In this document: positions 11,701 through 19,925 of the stretch, piece by piece | How the letters are laid out: the number at the start of each line of letters is the position of its first letter | Position numbering within the stretch: position 1 is the first letter of the stretch | Program-made: the position numbers and the translations under genes | The notes under the pieces: model-generated | Database searches by the model: none | What the model was told of the DNA's origin: nothing | The model's input: the letters and a program-made list of their open reading frames with translations, nothing else | Origin: Saprospiraceae bacterium | GTDB lineage: Bacteria > Bacteroidota > Bacteroidia > Chitinophagales > Saprospiraceae | Direction of reading: 5' to 3' | NCBI GenBank assembly: GCA_016720635.1 | Contig: JADKKF010000005.1 | Span: 186,001 to 250,000, forward strand | Length of the DNA: 64,000 nt

Positions 11701-14700
11701 GATATAGCAACGGGCTTAGAGGCCTTTAGGATAAATACGAATGGTGGTATCGTAAGAAATATCCCAGTCGGAAATTACACGGTATGTTATTACTTAGAAG
11801 ATCAATGCGATAAAATCGGAAGCTGCTGTATGACCTTAGCGGTAAGAGATTATGTATCTCCAGTAGCAGTGTGTAAGACGTATTTGACAATCGGATTGGG
11901 AGATAATGGCCGAGGAAGAATCCAAGCGAGAGACTTCGACAATGGCTCATATGACAATTGTGGAGTAGTATCGTGGAAAATAAGAAGGATGACGGATCCA
12001 TGCCATAGCCCAGCGATAACAAGTTTGAGAGATACGGTAGCGTTCTGTTGTACAGACGTAAACAAGAAGATAGCGGTAGTGATGAGAATCACGGATGCGA
12101 ATGGCAATTACAATGAGTGTATGGATTCAGTATTGATCCAAGACAAATTGCCACCGATCATCACATGTCCACCAGATATCAATATCGACTGTAGATATCC
12201 ATATAGTTTGTCAAACTTGGATATATTCGGAACGGTAGTAAATGGCGGCAATGGAAGTACAGCAGTCGTGAGAGATCCGATCTATATCGACCAAAGATAT
12301 GGCCATATCGGCAGACACTCAGAAAGTGCGCAAGATCCACATTTCCAAGTAGGAGTGAACGGAGTGGCGTATGACAATTGTAATTTGACATTAAGCTATT
12401 CACAGTCTCCTAGTTTGAATTGCAATAAGGGAACGATATTGAGAACGTGGACGGCATCAGATGCAGCAGGATTCAGATCATGTTTACAGACGATAACGGT
12501 TTATAATACGTATGAATTCAATGGATTGGATGCCAATGTCTTAACGGAAACTAGCGGTCAGCCACCATACGATGTACCATTCAACAATTACAATCCATTA
12601 ACAGACTTGAACTGGGATGATATGCACGATATCTACTGGCCAGCGGACTACACGACGAATCAGTGTGGAGCGGCATTGGATACAGCGAATATCGCATGGC
12701 CATACAAGAAGCCATGGTTCAGAGAAGACGTATGTTCAAATGTAGGAGTAGGCTTTGATGACTGGTACTTTGACTTTGAAGTGGGTTCAAGCCAAGGCTG
12801 TAAGAAGGTTATAAGAAAGTGGAAAGTATTAGACTTGTGTCAAAAGAATGAAGATGGGACGAATCCAGTATGGACATATGACCAAGTGTTGGTAGTGATG
12901 AATTCAGCAGCGCCAACGTTTGCGAACTGTGCGCCAGTAGAATGGTGTCACAATGGCCCAGGCTGTGGACCTCATTTCCAATCATTAAGCATCACAGCGA
13001 CAGATGATTGTGATCCAGAGACGAAGTTGAGATACAGATACCAAGTAGATCTAAATAACGATGGAACATTTGATTCATTCGGAACGGGTTCTACCATCAA
13101 TCCAGCAGCAGGTTGGATACTAGGAACGCACCGAGTGGTGTGGGAAGTAGAAGACGGATGTGGCAACAAGGAGACTTGTACACAGCTAGTAACGATAAGA
13201 GATTGTAAGAAGCCAAGTCCAGTATGTATCGAATTGATAGCCGAGTTGATGCCATCGACATGTGCGATAGAATTGTGGGCATCAGACTTCATAGCAGCGA
13301 ATAGTTCGACGGACAATTGTCCTGGTCCATACCGATACACATTTGATGCAGCGGGCCTACAACCAAATGGAATATTTACAAAAGATGATCTAGGCAGATC
13401 TCCGATAAATATCTATATGTGGGATGCAGCGGGCAATTCAGATTTCTGTATCACAACGGTAACGATCCAGAAGAATATGCCATGTACGAATGACGTATCT
13501 AGATTCGTATTGACAGGAACGGTGAAGACGGAGACGAATGCGAACGTAAGCGATACGAAAGTAAGCGTGATGTCAGGTACGAATGAATTGGCATTCTCAA
13601 TGACGAATACGAGCGGAACGTTTGGATTCAATGAAATGGATGCGAATAATTATGAAGTGGTACCGAAAAGAGATGACAACCACAGAAATGGGGTAAGCAC
13701 AGCGGATATCATCAAGATCCAAAGACATATCCTAGGAGCGGAATCATTGAATAGCGGGTACAAGATGATAGCAGGAGACGTAAACAAATCGAATACGATA
13801 ACAGCAGCAGACTTGGTAGAATTGAGGAAATTGGTGTTATTCAAGATCGATAGATTTGGCAACAATACGTCATTCAGATTCGTAGATAAGGATTACAATT
13901 TGACGACGGGCAATGCGTTGACGAGCAGCTTCCCAGAAAGGGTGAGCTTGACGAATGCGATGTCAGGAAATGTTGAAGCGGATTTTGTAGCGGTGAAGAT
14001 CGGAGACGTAACGGAGAATGCAGTAGTGAATCTGACAGGCGTACCAGAGGAGAGAAGTGGCAAGAACTTGATGTTCAATGTAGCAGAAGGCAGCTACAAG
14101 GCAGGAGAGACGGTAAGGATGACGCTTAAAGCGAATGACTTTGCGAAGATCAATGGCTACCAGTTCACGACGAACTTTGATAACCAAAGATTGGAATTTG
14201 TAGGATACGAGTCTGGAAAATTGCATGTAACAGAGGAGAACTTTGGATTTACGATGTTGGAAGAAGGCAAGATCACAACGAGCTGGTCTAATCCGATGGC
14301 GGAGAGTATAACGGAGAACGAAGGCGCCTTCACGTTGATATTCAAAGCGAGAAGCCAAGGGTTGATAAGTGAGAGTGTATATGTGACTTCTGAGTTGACA
14401 CCAGCCCAAGCCTACAATGCGAAAGGAGAAATGATGAACGTAGGATTGAACTTCATAGGCAAGGATGGCAAAGCAGTACAAGGCTTCGCATTGTATCAAA
14501 ACCAACCGAATCCATGGGGTACCGAGACGTTGATAGGCTTCAACTTGCCAGCGCAGATGAAGGCGAAAGTAAGTATCTACGATGTGACGGGCAAAGTGCT
14601 GAAAGTAGTAGAAAGGACGTTCAACAAAGGCTACAACGCAGTAACCTTGAACAAAGGTGAACTACCAGCAACAGGCGTGATGTATTATCAATTGGATGCC

Positions 14701-14742
14701 GCAGACTTTACAGATGCGAAGAAGATGATAATATTAGAGTAA
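5695..14742 (+). CDS. Giant T9SS surface protein 2, main part: Ig/PKD-like repeats, HYR-like region, dockerin-like, cohesin-like, sorting tail
   Basis: Continuation of the frame that starts at 3341; coding sequence really enters this frame near 5735. From 5735 to about 10440 it encodes roughly 20 Ig/PKD-like modules of about 80 residues, with motifs TICxGSSATL, YxWSxG, VTPxxTTTYxVTVTN and GC, several of them near-identical. From about 10440 it changes to a Cys-rich HYR-like region (EDKMPPVFVCQ, DKLPPIITCP). A dockerin-like pair (13690-13850), a cohesin-like domain (14060-14440) and a T9SS tail (14480-14742, ending KKMIILE) follow. Joined to the N-terminal part, the protein would be about 3800 residues. 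The part beyond 12072 is nearly identical to the gene at the left edge of the window. The role is inferred as an exported multi-domain adhesin or matrix protein. Confidence 0.85.
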   Translation: MCGKFCNPKCWWGLNYSWSSGAEVTIGSSLVVSPSVTTQYTVTVTNSEGCSSVASLTLYVNASGNASITALDNSGLAPDDMTICAGANVTISTAAGTTYAWMPGGQTTQSFVDNPLVTTTYLVTITSAGCNATGSKTVTVLPLPTPMISITETSGNAANDATICAGSSATLTSTTAASYIWSDGLGTSNPLIVTPGATTTYSVTVTNVGGCTSATTVTVYVVPLPNPMITEMDNSGAAADDMTICLGGNATLTATGGTAYSWDGLGTTNPQIVTPTVTTTYTVTVTNAQGCTASTTKIVTVVPLPTPMISITETSGNTANDATICTGSSATLTSTIAASYIWSDGLGTSNPLIVTPGATTTYSVTVTNVGGCTSATTVTVYVVPLPNPMITEMDNSGAAADDMTICLGGNATLTATGGTAYSWDGLGTTNPQIVTPTVTTTYIVTVTNAQGCSASTTKIVTVVPLPGGNITALDMSGVANNDATICTGASATLVAPNGSTFTWNTGDATQIVTITPASTQVYSVTVTNAEGCSSIGTITITVTTIGTTTITALDQSGIAPDDMTICQGASVTLTTNAADSYMWSPGGQITQSFVETPSATTTYEVTVVSGGCAALGSKTVTVLPLPTPMISITETSGNAANDATICAGSSATLTSTIAASYIWSDGLGTSNPLIVTPGATTTYSVTVTNAEGCTSATTVTVYVVPLPNPMITEMDNSGAAADDMTICLGGNATLTATGGTAYSWDGLGTTNPQIVTPTVTTTYTVTVTNAQGCSASTTKIVTVVPLPGGNITALDMSGVANNDATICTGASATLVAPNGSTFTWNTGDATQIVTITPASTQVYSVTVTNAEGCSSIGTITITVTTIGTTTITALDQSGIAPDDMTICQGASVTLTTNAADSYMWSPGGQITQSFVETPSATTTYEVTVVSGGCAALGSKTVTVLPLPTPMISVTEMSGNVPNDATICAGSSATLTSTIAASYIWSDGLGTSNPLIVTPGATTTYSVTVTNVGGCTSATTVTVYVVPLPNPMITEMDNSGAAADDMTICLGGNATLTATGGTAYSWDGLGTTNPQIVTPTVTTTYTVTVTNAEGCSASTTKIVTVVPLPGGNITALDMSGVANNDATICTGATATLVAPNGSTFAWSTGGATQVVTIAPTITGTYTVTVTNTGGCSSVGTITITVTAIGTTTITALDQSGLAPDDMTICQGASVTLSTEPADSYTWSPNGQVTQSFVEIPNVTTNYEVTVVRSGCPSIGSKLVTVVPSPSPNTSIIEMSGTGNNDGTICQGSSATLVAAGGTSYTWSNGMTSTSIVVSPTLTSIYSVTVSNAAGCTAVTNISVTVNSSITSSISATDMSGIMANDMTICVGSSATLTASGGSIYNWNTGSVSNPIVVTPATTTTYTVTVSNNGCVGVTMKTISVVTLPIGSITSTDITGIGANDGTICAGSSATLTASGGLNYTWSNGIIGPINAVSPLGTSTYTVSVSNANGCYAISTFTAVVTAYPIPGVLVIENSGVASNDATICAGSSAVFTASGGTTYSWSTGATTASFTTSEAGTYTVTVSSFGCPAVASATLTVLPAPTVVTGPSNVFICSTGGSIRIGGTAIAGYTYAWTPTTGLSDPNSSNPTASPSVTTQYTLVVTNSATGCTSSGQVMVTLFNTTDLICRGKVNLSLGPNCTYALQPGDVLVGNIGSPSLYTVSLTTMAGTPIPNVLNASHIGQMMVYMVRDNCNGNLCWGQILVEDKMPPVFVCQDYTVSCTDTHPASFYAPTVTDNCGSVLGLTYTEREVSSESCDGPYWRVIERVWTATDTYGSTGTCVQRIYYTRLTLGTIGWPQNYDGLEGSLAPLECRGPWDLNGNNYPDVEETGSPAGNACNIGCTYRDEIIKVCGDDAGTSAIEGSYKVLRIWTCLDWCTGQTTSHIQIIKIADHGSPEVVCPVYPTRPLTLGLGAPGNLVASEGTNVTLSTDYNSCLASYNFPSATYTDACGSALKGGWMIGTDIATGLEAFRINTNGGIVRNIPVGNYTVCYYLEDQCDKIGSCCMTLAVRDYVSPVAVCKTYLTIGLGDNGRGRIQARDFDNGSYDNCGVVSWKIRRMTDPCHSPAITSLRDTVAFCCTDVNKKIAVVMRITDANGNYNECMDSVLIQDKLPPIITCPPDINIDCRYPYSLSNLDIFGTVVNGGNGSTAVVRDPIYIDQRYGHIGRHSESAQDPHFQVGVNGVAYDNCNLTLSYSQSPSLNCNKGTILRTWTASDAAGFRSCLQTITVYNTYEFNGLDANVLTETSGQPPYDVPFNNYNPLTDLNWDDMHDIYWPADYTTNQCGAALDTANIAWPYKKPWFREDVCSNVGVGFDDWYFDFEVGSSQGCKKVIRKWKVLDLCQKNEDGTNPVWTYDQVLVVMNSAAPTFANCAPVEWCHNGPGCGPHFQSLSITATDDCDPETKLRYRYQVDLNNDGTFDSFGTGSTINPAAGWILGTHRVVWEVEDGCGNKETCTQLVTIRDCKKPSPVCIELIAELMPSTCAIELWASDFIAANSSTDNCPGPYRYTFDAAGLQPNGIFTKDDLGRSPINIYMWDAAGNSDFCITTVTIQKNMPCTNDVSRFVLTGTVKTETNANVSDTKVSVMSGTNELAFSMTNTSGTFGFNEMDANNYEVVPKRDDNHRNGVSTADIIKIQRHILGAESLNSGYKMIAGDVNKSNTITAADLVELRKLVLFKIDRFGNNTSFRFVDKDYNLTTGNALTSSFPERVSLTNAMSGNVEADFVAVKIGDVTENAVVNLTGVPEERSGKNLMFNVAEGSYKAGETVRMTLKANDFAKINGYQFTTNFDNQRLEFVGYESGKLHVTEENFGFTMLEEGKITTSWSNPMAESITENEGAFTLIFKARSQGLISESVYVTSELTPAQAYNAKGEMMNVGLNFIGKDGKAVQGFALYQNQPNPWGTETLIGFNLPAQMKAKVSIYDVTGKVLKVVERTFNKGYNAVTLNKGELPATGVMYYQLDAADFTDAKKMIILE
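6601..9489 (+). repeat. 963-bp higher-order tandem repeat, three units
   Basis: The phrase CCATTGCCAAC(A/T)CCAATGAT recurs at 6601, 7564 and 8527, exactly 963 bp apart. Each unit encodes 321 residues, four Ig/PKD-like modules. Units one and two are nearly identical throughout; unit three diverges after about 9075. A partial unit of 483 bp precedes them (6118-6600). The period is a multiple of three, so unit gain or loss keeps the frame. Confidence 0.92.
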
Positions 14743-14775
14743 TATTTCAAAAGTGGGATTAAATAGTAAGTGAAT

Positions 14776-14812
14776 AGAGCCTCGGCGCAAGTCGGGGCTT
14801 TTTTGTTTTTTG
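14776..14812 (+). terminator. Rho-independent terminator of surface protein gene 2
   Basis: Stem AGAGCCTCGGC / GTCGGGGCT(T) with a GCAA loop, then TTTTTTGTTTTTT. It is the counterpart of the hairpin at 2704. Confidence 0.85.
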
Positions 14813-14823
14813 GTAAAAACCCA

Positions 14824-14924
14824 GCGCATAAGGTGGATGGAGGACGACGCAGTCGGTCTCGACGCTATGTCGAGACGGAACTCTGGAATACACCGACCCT
14901 GAACCCATAGGGGAAGGGATATGC
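14824..14924 (+). repeat. Intergenic structured repeat, copy B
   Basis: Begins GCGCATAAGG and ends GGATATGC. The inner hairpin GTCTCGAC/GTCGAGAC has a loop different from copy A (GCTAT instead of AGTAA), so the stem is kept while the loop changed after duplication. Confidence 0.8.
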
Positions 14925-14978
14925 CCTAGAATTAATTTGAATAAAAATTGGTAACTTTACTCAATTAATGAACTGACC

Positions 14979-17087
14979 ATGTGGGATTTAAACTTTTATA
15001 ACTTAAGTATTCGAACTCAACTTCTGTTGTTATTTTTGATGCTTTCACTAGGTATCAATGCACAAAAGCGCATGATCGAGATGGCGAATCCGATGGTGGG
15101 TACGGGTGGTCATGGACATACATTCCCTGGGGCGATATATCCGCATGGCATGGTTCAACTGAGTCCTGATACAAGGACTGATGGTTGGGATGCATGTTCG
15201 GGATATTACGCGGAGGACACGTCTATTTTGGGGTTTTCACACACGCATTTGAGTGGCACTGGGGTTTCTGATTTGAGTGATATACTGATCATGCCACATC
15301 CAGCGAGGGTGAATGGAAATACATTGAAAGAGGTAAGATCGAAGTTTAGGGCGGGATTTAAGAAAGGCTTGGAACGTACGAGGCCAGGGTATTATGCAGT
15401 GCTTTTTGATAATGGGGTATTGGCTGAATTGACTGCGACCAAATATGTTGGGATGCACCGTTATAATTTCCTTTTGGGTGTAAAAGAGGCTTCAATTCTA
15501 GTGGATTTAGGTTTTCGTGATGTGGTGTTGGATGCTTCGATGACGGTGTCGGGTAGAACTAGGCTAGTAGGCCATAGAAATTCTAAAAGTTGGGCGAAGG
15601 ATGAACGAATATATTTTGTGATGGAGTCCAATCTCCCATTCGATTTGACTTGGGTGAAGAATGACAAGGATTCCCTTTCTGCAATCTTGAAATATAGCTT
15701 TAATGACACTAGGGAGATAATTTTGAAGGTGGGAATATCGTATGTAGATACGGCTGGTGCGATTAATAATATGAAGGTTGATTGTCCAAATTGGGAGTTT
15801 GACGATGTTAGAAAAAGTACAGAAAATGCTTGGGACAAGGAATTGGGTGTAATCGAAGTTAAAGGTGGAGATGAAACAGTGAAAAGCAATTTTTACACGA
15901 GTATGTACCATCTAAAGACTGTTCCTAATCTCTTTTCAGATGCAGATGGGAGATATCGAGGGATGGACGGTAAAAAACACGAAGATCGTGGTGAGGAAAC
16001 GTACTCTGTATTTTCTTTGTGGGATACCTATCGGAGTGCCAATCCATTGTATCATTTGATCGATAAAAAGCGCAGTAAGTCTTTTATTGAGACGTTTGTA
16101 AAGCATTATGAGCAAGGCGGATTGTTGCCTGTTTGGGAATTGGTGGGCAATGAAACGGATTGTATGATTGGGTATCATTCTGTCTCTGTGATTGCCGATG
16201 CATTGGACAAGGGAATACAAGGAAATCAAACAGAGAAGTTGTTGGAGGCGATGCAAAAGTCAGCCAATCAAGATCGATTCGGTATAGGGAATTATGTTGA
16301 AAATGGCTTTGTTGGCTCAGAAAAGGCATCAGAATCGGTTTCAAGGACTTTGGAATACGCATACGATGATTGGTGTATTGGAAAATATGCTTCAAAATTG
16401 CACAAGCAAGACATAGCCAAGGAATATTTTAGGAGAGCGAAAAATTATCAAAATTTGTATGATCCAACAACTGGATTTTTTAGGGCGAAATATAATAATT
16501 CGTTTGTAAAGCCATTTGACCCCAAGGAAGTAAATCAACACTATACGGAGGCGAATGCTTGGCAATACAGTCTCGCGGTACCCCATGATGTCGAAGGATT
16601 GATCCAGTTGCACGGGAGCGTTGCAAATCTTGAGCGGCATTTGGATACATTGTTCAATACCCAAGTGCAGACGACAGGAAGAGAACAAGCGGATATTACG
16701 GGATTGATAGGGCAATATGCGCATGGTAATGAGCCCAGTCACCACATGGCTTATTTCTATCATATACTTGGAAAACCAACAAAAACTCAAAGGATCTTGG
16801 ACAGTATTGTGCATACATTTTATAAAAATCAGCCCGATGGATTGATTGGAAATGAAGATTGTGGGCAAATGTCAGCATGGTATATTTGGGCGACCTTGGG
16901 GTTATACCCATTTTGTCCAGGAGAAGGAAAGTATTTGGTTACAAGGCCATTTTTTGAAAGCAGTCGGATACATCTGGAGAATGGTAAATACATAGACATA
17001 CGATGTGAAAATCCAAAGTGGAAAGGTGAAAATGAAATTTTTTTAAATGGAAAAAACCTATTAGGGCGAGGGTTATATCACATATGA
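14979..17087 (+). CDS. GH92 family alpha-mannosidase-like glycosidase, catalytic part
   Basis: Signal peptide at residues 1-28 (ending GINAQ). The catalytic region starts NPMVGTGGHGHTFPGA and continues with HGMVQLSPDT and GFSHTHLSGTG, which are hallmark motifs of GH92. The segment GNEDCGQMSAWY near residue 625 carries the Glu reported as general acid in characterised GH92 enzymes. GH92 enzymes are Ca2+-dependent exo-alpha-mannosidases that trim N-glycans or mannans, usually periplasmic or surface-bound in Bacteroidota. The frame ends at 17087 as LGRGLYHI, but one base over it reads GYITYEEIKDG, the normal continuation of the C-terminal beta domain. This is therefore the front part of one gene reaching 17886, broken within GGGCGAGGG (17063-17072). 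The substrate is not predictable here. Confidence 0.88.
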   Translation: MWDLNFYNLSIRTQLLLLFLMLSLGINAQKRMIEMANPMVGTGGHGHTFPGAIYPHGMVQLSPDTRTDGWDACSGYYAEDTSILGFSHTHLSGTGVSDLSDILIMPHPARVNGNTLKEVRSKFRAGFKKGLERTRPGYYAVLFDNGVLAELTATKYVGMHRYNFLLGVKEASILVDLGFRDVVLDASMTVSGRTRLVGHRNSKSWAKDERIYFVMESNLPFDLTWVKNDKDSLSAILKYSFNDTREIILKVGISYVDTAGAINNMKVDCPNWEFDDVRKSTENAWDKELGVIEVKGGDETVKSNFYTSMYHLKTVPNLFSDADGRYRGMDGKKHEDRGEETYSVFSLWDTYRSANPLYHLIDKKRSKSFIETFVKHYEQGGLLPVWELVGNETDCMIGYHSVSVIADALDKGIQGNQTEKLLEAMQKSANQDRFGIGNYVENGFVGSEKASESVSRTLEYAYDDWCIGKYASKLHKQDIAKEYFRRAKNYQNLYDPTTGFFRAKYNNSFVKPFDPKEVNQHYTEANAWQYSLAVPHDVEGLIQLHGSVANLERHLDTLFNTQVQTTGREQADITGLIGQYAHGNEPSHHMAYFYHILGKPTKTQRILDSIVHTFYKNQPDGLIGNEDCGQMSAWYIWATLGLYPFCPGEGKYLVTRPFFESSRIHLENGKYIDIRCENPKWKGENEIFLNGKNLLGRGLYHI

Positions 17088-17886
17088 AGAAATAAAAGAC
17101 GGTGCTCAAATACTTATAAAACCTAGTAATTCAGTTCAAAAGATGCAATCTATGGTCAGTGAATTTGCCAATCGTGTAGAAGGTTTTGTACCTGTACCAT
17201 TTATAAAGGATGGCATTTCGAGTTTTACCAAAAGTAAAAAATTGGAATTTGGAATAGCAAAGCCAGAGTTGCAAGTTTTTTATTCTGTTGATAAAGGCAA
17301 GTTTAATCTTTATAAAAAAGCCGTTTACCTTAAAAATAGCGCTGAAATTAGGGCATTTGCTTTGGATGCACAAGGGAAGACATCAGACACGATAGAGAGT
17401 TATTTTAGGAAAGTGGAGCATGAATGGAAATTGGATATGCCAAAAATATATGCCAATCATTACGCCGCCAGTGGACCAAATGCCTTGATAGATGGAGAGA
17501 TGGGCGGCTTAGATTTTCGGACTGGTGCTTGGCAGGGAACCTGGGGAAAAGATATCGAATTCTCCTTGAAAATACCTAAAACTCATAAGGATACGAGGAT
17601 AAAACTTAGGTGTCTGCAGGATCAAAACTCTTGGATACTAGTACCTGAATGGGTAGAAGTTATGGTTTCAGAAGATGGGAAGAAATATGTGTCGCTTGGC
17701 AAGGAATTTCACAAATTTTCAAAGGATCATCTCCCATCCGTGATACAAACTTTCGAATGGAAACTACCTAAAAACACGAAAAACATCAAATTTTATGTTA
17801 AAAATCCCGGGCCTATGCCTAAGGGCCATATAGGGGCGGGGGGTGATTCATGGATTTTTATGGATGAAATAACCATTGGCGAATGA
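17072..17886 (+). CDS. GH92 glycosidase, C-terminal accessory part (continuation after frameshift)
   Basis: The frame opens at about 17072 with GYITYEEIKDGAQILI, which completes the GH92 fold; the first in-frame ATG is at 17143. The remainder contains a chitobiase C-terminal-like beta domain (residues KPELQVFYSVDKG... to SYFRKV, about 17255-17415). A discoidin-like (F5/8 type C) carbohydrate-binding-like module follows, from NHYAASGPNALIDGE (about 17455) to the end. As a stand-alone protein it would have no signal peptide, which argues that it is not an independent gene. Its stop overlaps the start of lnt by four bases (ATGA at 17883), so the two are probably co-transcribed. Confidence 0.8.
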
Positions 17887-19628
17887 AGGGAGGTACTTTG
17901 AATAAGCCAAATCTCCTAGTCCTAGGGTTGGGTGTAATTGGTGTGATTACGGCTGGGTTGATTATGCTCCAAAGACCGCTTTGGGGTTATTGGCCACTTG
18001 GATTGTTGTTGAGTTTTCAGCTCTTGTATTTATATTTTGCACATATCAATAAGCCCATTACTGCCAGTTATAAATATGCCGCTCTTGGAGGAATTCTGCT
18101 TGGACTTGGGCATTTAGAGCAACCGTTGGCATATTTGGATTTCATTGGCATGATTCCATTTTTGTTGATTTTAAAAAAATACCGCGAAGGAGAAATTACA
18201 CGTCGTGAATGGGTTTTTAGCCTATATTTTGGATTGGTGTTGTGGAATGTAATTTCTACCTTTTGGGTTATGAATACGGCATTTGTGGCAGGTATGATTG
18301 CCGTATATGCGAATGCTTTCTTGATGACTTTGCCTTGGAGATTGTTTGTTATGATTGAAAAATGGGTCGGCCGAAAGTTGAATTTATTGATCCTTGTCTC
18401 ATTCTGGATTTTGTTTGAATTTGGACATTGTGAGTGGGAGATTTCCTGGCCTTGGTTGACCTTGGGAAACTCTTTTGGGTCTATCGTGGATTGGGTTCAA
18501 TGGTATGAATATACTGGCGTATTTGGAGGAAGTTTGTGGATTTGGGTCATAAATTTGCTTGGATATTGCGTGTATTTGAAGCAAGATAAATTTTATAAAA
18601 TTACCTTGGCACTTACCATTATAGTCCCAGTTTTAATTTCATTGTTTATAAAAATTACTACAAAAATCAGCAGAGAAAATCCTCGCGAATGTTTGATCAT
18701 ACAGCCAAACTATGAACCTCATTATGAAAAATTCAATGTCCCAGCTTATATCCAAATTAATCATTTTAAGCAATTGATTGAAAGCAAAATTGACTCAAAT
18801 ACGGCTTATGTAATACTGCCCGAAACCAGCTTTGACCCCCTGAATTTGACCGATCTAAAGGAGGATCCTGTATTGGGTGAATTAAAAAAAAGCATCGAAA
18901 AATTTCCAGGAGCAACAGTGATTAGTGGACTCGGGGGTTATGTATTTCTCGATAGAAAGAATCCCAAATACCTCGAAGGTGAGGTCGTGCAAATCAATGG
19001 CAAAGATTCGGTTTATTGCGTCGCAAATGCAGTAGTGATGTTCGACAAAGGTCTCGATTATCAGATTTATTACAAAAGTAAATTTGTCCCAGGAGCAGAA
19101 ATTTTTCCTTATAGGAATTTCCTGTTTTTCCTCAAGCCGCTCATATTGAAACTTGGTGGGGCTAATATGAGTTGGATGTCACAAAGCGATAGGACGCCCT
19201 TTGGTCAGCACGGTGACAAGATAGCACCTATAATTTGTTATGAGAGCGTGTATGGAAGCTACATAGGCAAATTCGTGAAGAACGGAGCACAGTTTTTGGT
19301 GGTGATGACCAATGATGGTTGGTGGGATAATACTCCAGGACATAGACAGCATCTGAATATGTCAAAACTTCGGTGCATCGAGACCAGAAAGTGGATGGCG
19401 CGCTCGGCTAATACTGGTATCAGCTGTTTTATCGATCCGTTAGGTAAAGTGATAGAACCTACCCATTATGATGAGTCCGCGGCATTGAATGGTAAAGTTT
19501 ACTTAAACGATGAAAAGACTTTTTATACGGAAAAAGGAGATTGGATTCTCTGGCTCATAATTTTTACATTATTTGGAACCCTATTTTTATCTGTTTGTCA
19601 AAGATTATTTATTGGAAAAAGGACTTAA
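17883..19628 (+). CDS. lnt: Apolipoprotein N-acyltransferase
   Basis: Transfers an acyl chain from phospholipid to the N-terminal Cys of lipoproteins, the last step of lipoprotein maturation in the inner membrane. The first 260 residues hold about seven hydrophobic segments. The rest is a nitrilase-like domain with the expected triad: Glu314 in VILPETS, Lys398 in YYKSKFVPGAE and Cys452 in PIICYESVYG. The length of 581 residues is somewhat above the E. coli enzyme, as is usual in Bacteroidota. It starts inside the last codon of the GH92 gene. The two lipoproteins at 51321-52495 are possible clients, but the enzyme acts genome-wide. Confidence 0.93.
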   Translation: MKGGTLNKPNLLVLGLGVIGVITAGLIMLQRPLWGYWPLGLLLSFQLLYLYFAHINKPITASYKYAALGGILLGLGHLEQPLAYLDFIGMIPFLLILKKYREGEITRREWVFSLYFGLVLWNVISTFWVMNTAFVAGMIAVYANAFLMTLPWRLFVMIEKWVGRKLNLLILVSFWILFEFGHCEWEISWPWLTLGNSFGSIVDWVQWYEYTGVFGGSLWIWVINLLGYCVYLKQDKFYKITLALTIIVPVLISLFIKITTKISRENPRECLIIQPNYEPHYEKFNVPAYIQINHFKQLIESKIDSNTAYVILPETSFDPLNLTDLKEDPVLGELKKSIEKFPGATVISGLGGYVFLDRKNPKYLEGEVVQINGKDSVYCVANAVVMFDKGLDYQIYYKSKFVPGAEIFPYRNFLFFLKPLILKLGGANMSWMSQSDRTPFGQHGDKIAPIICYESVYGSYIGKFVKNGAQFLVVMTNDGWWDNTPGHRQHLNMSKLRCIETRKWMARSANTGISCFIDPLGKVIEPTHYDESAALNGKVYLNDEKTFYTEKGDWILWLIIFTLFGTLFLSVCQRLFIGKRT

Positions 19629-19679
19629 AAAAGCGAACAATAACATCCTTTAATTTGTATTAAAAGCAATAAAATTTAT

Positions 19680-19925
19680 ATGCCTTTAGATTTAAAATTG
19701 CGGACTGTTTATGATTTGCCCCTAGAAGCAAAGGCTAAAATAGTTTTCTTTAACGATGACTTAACTGCTAGTAAATTAATGACTATGGGGGTTTTGCAAA
19801 ATAAGGAAATAACGATGGTTGGCAAAGCACCTTTTGGAGGAGCATGTTATATAAAAGTGGACAATCAAAGATTGGCACTCAGAAAAAGTGAGGCAGAGAT
19901 GATCATCATAGAAACATTCGCATAA
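19680..19925 (+). CDS. feoA: Ferrous iron transport protein A (FeoA domain)
   Basis: An 81-residue SH3-like FeoA domain. The sequence has the family pattern DDLTASKLMTMGVLQNKEI followed by GKAPFGGACYIKVDNQRLALRKSEAEMI. FeoA is a small cytosolic partner of the FeoB ferrous iron channel. Its stop codon shares one base with the FeoB start (TAATG), so translation is probably coupled. The 51-base gap after lnt is short, and lnt-feoAB could be one transcript. Confidence 0.93.
   Translation: MPLDLKLRTVYDLPLEAKAKIVFFNDDLTASKLMTMGVLQNKEITMVGKAPFGGACYIKVDNQRLALRKSEAEMIIIETFA

Larger units (their letters stand above)
12072..14931 (+). repeat. Segmental duplication, right copy
   Basis: Matches 1 to about 2857 across the 3' part of the coding region, the stop codon, the terminator hairpin and intergenic repeat copy B. 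This copy is the one with an intact frame at the position (13131) where the left copy has lost one base. Confidence 0.95.
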
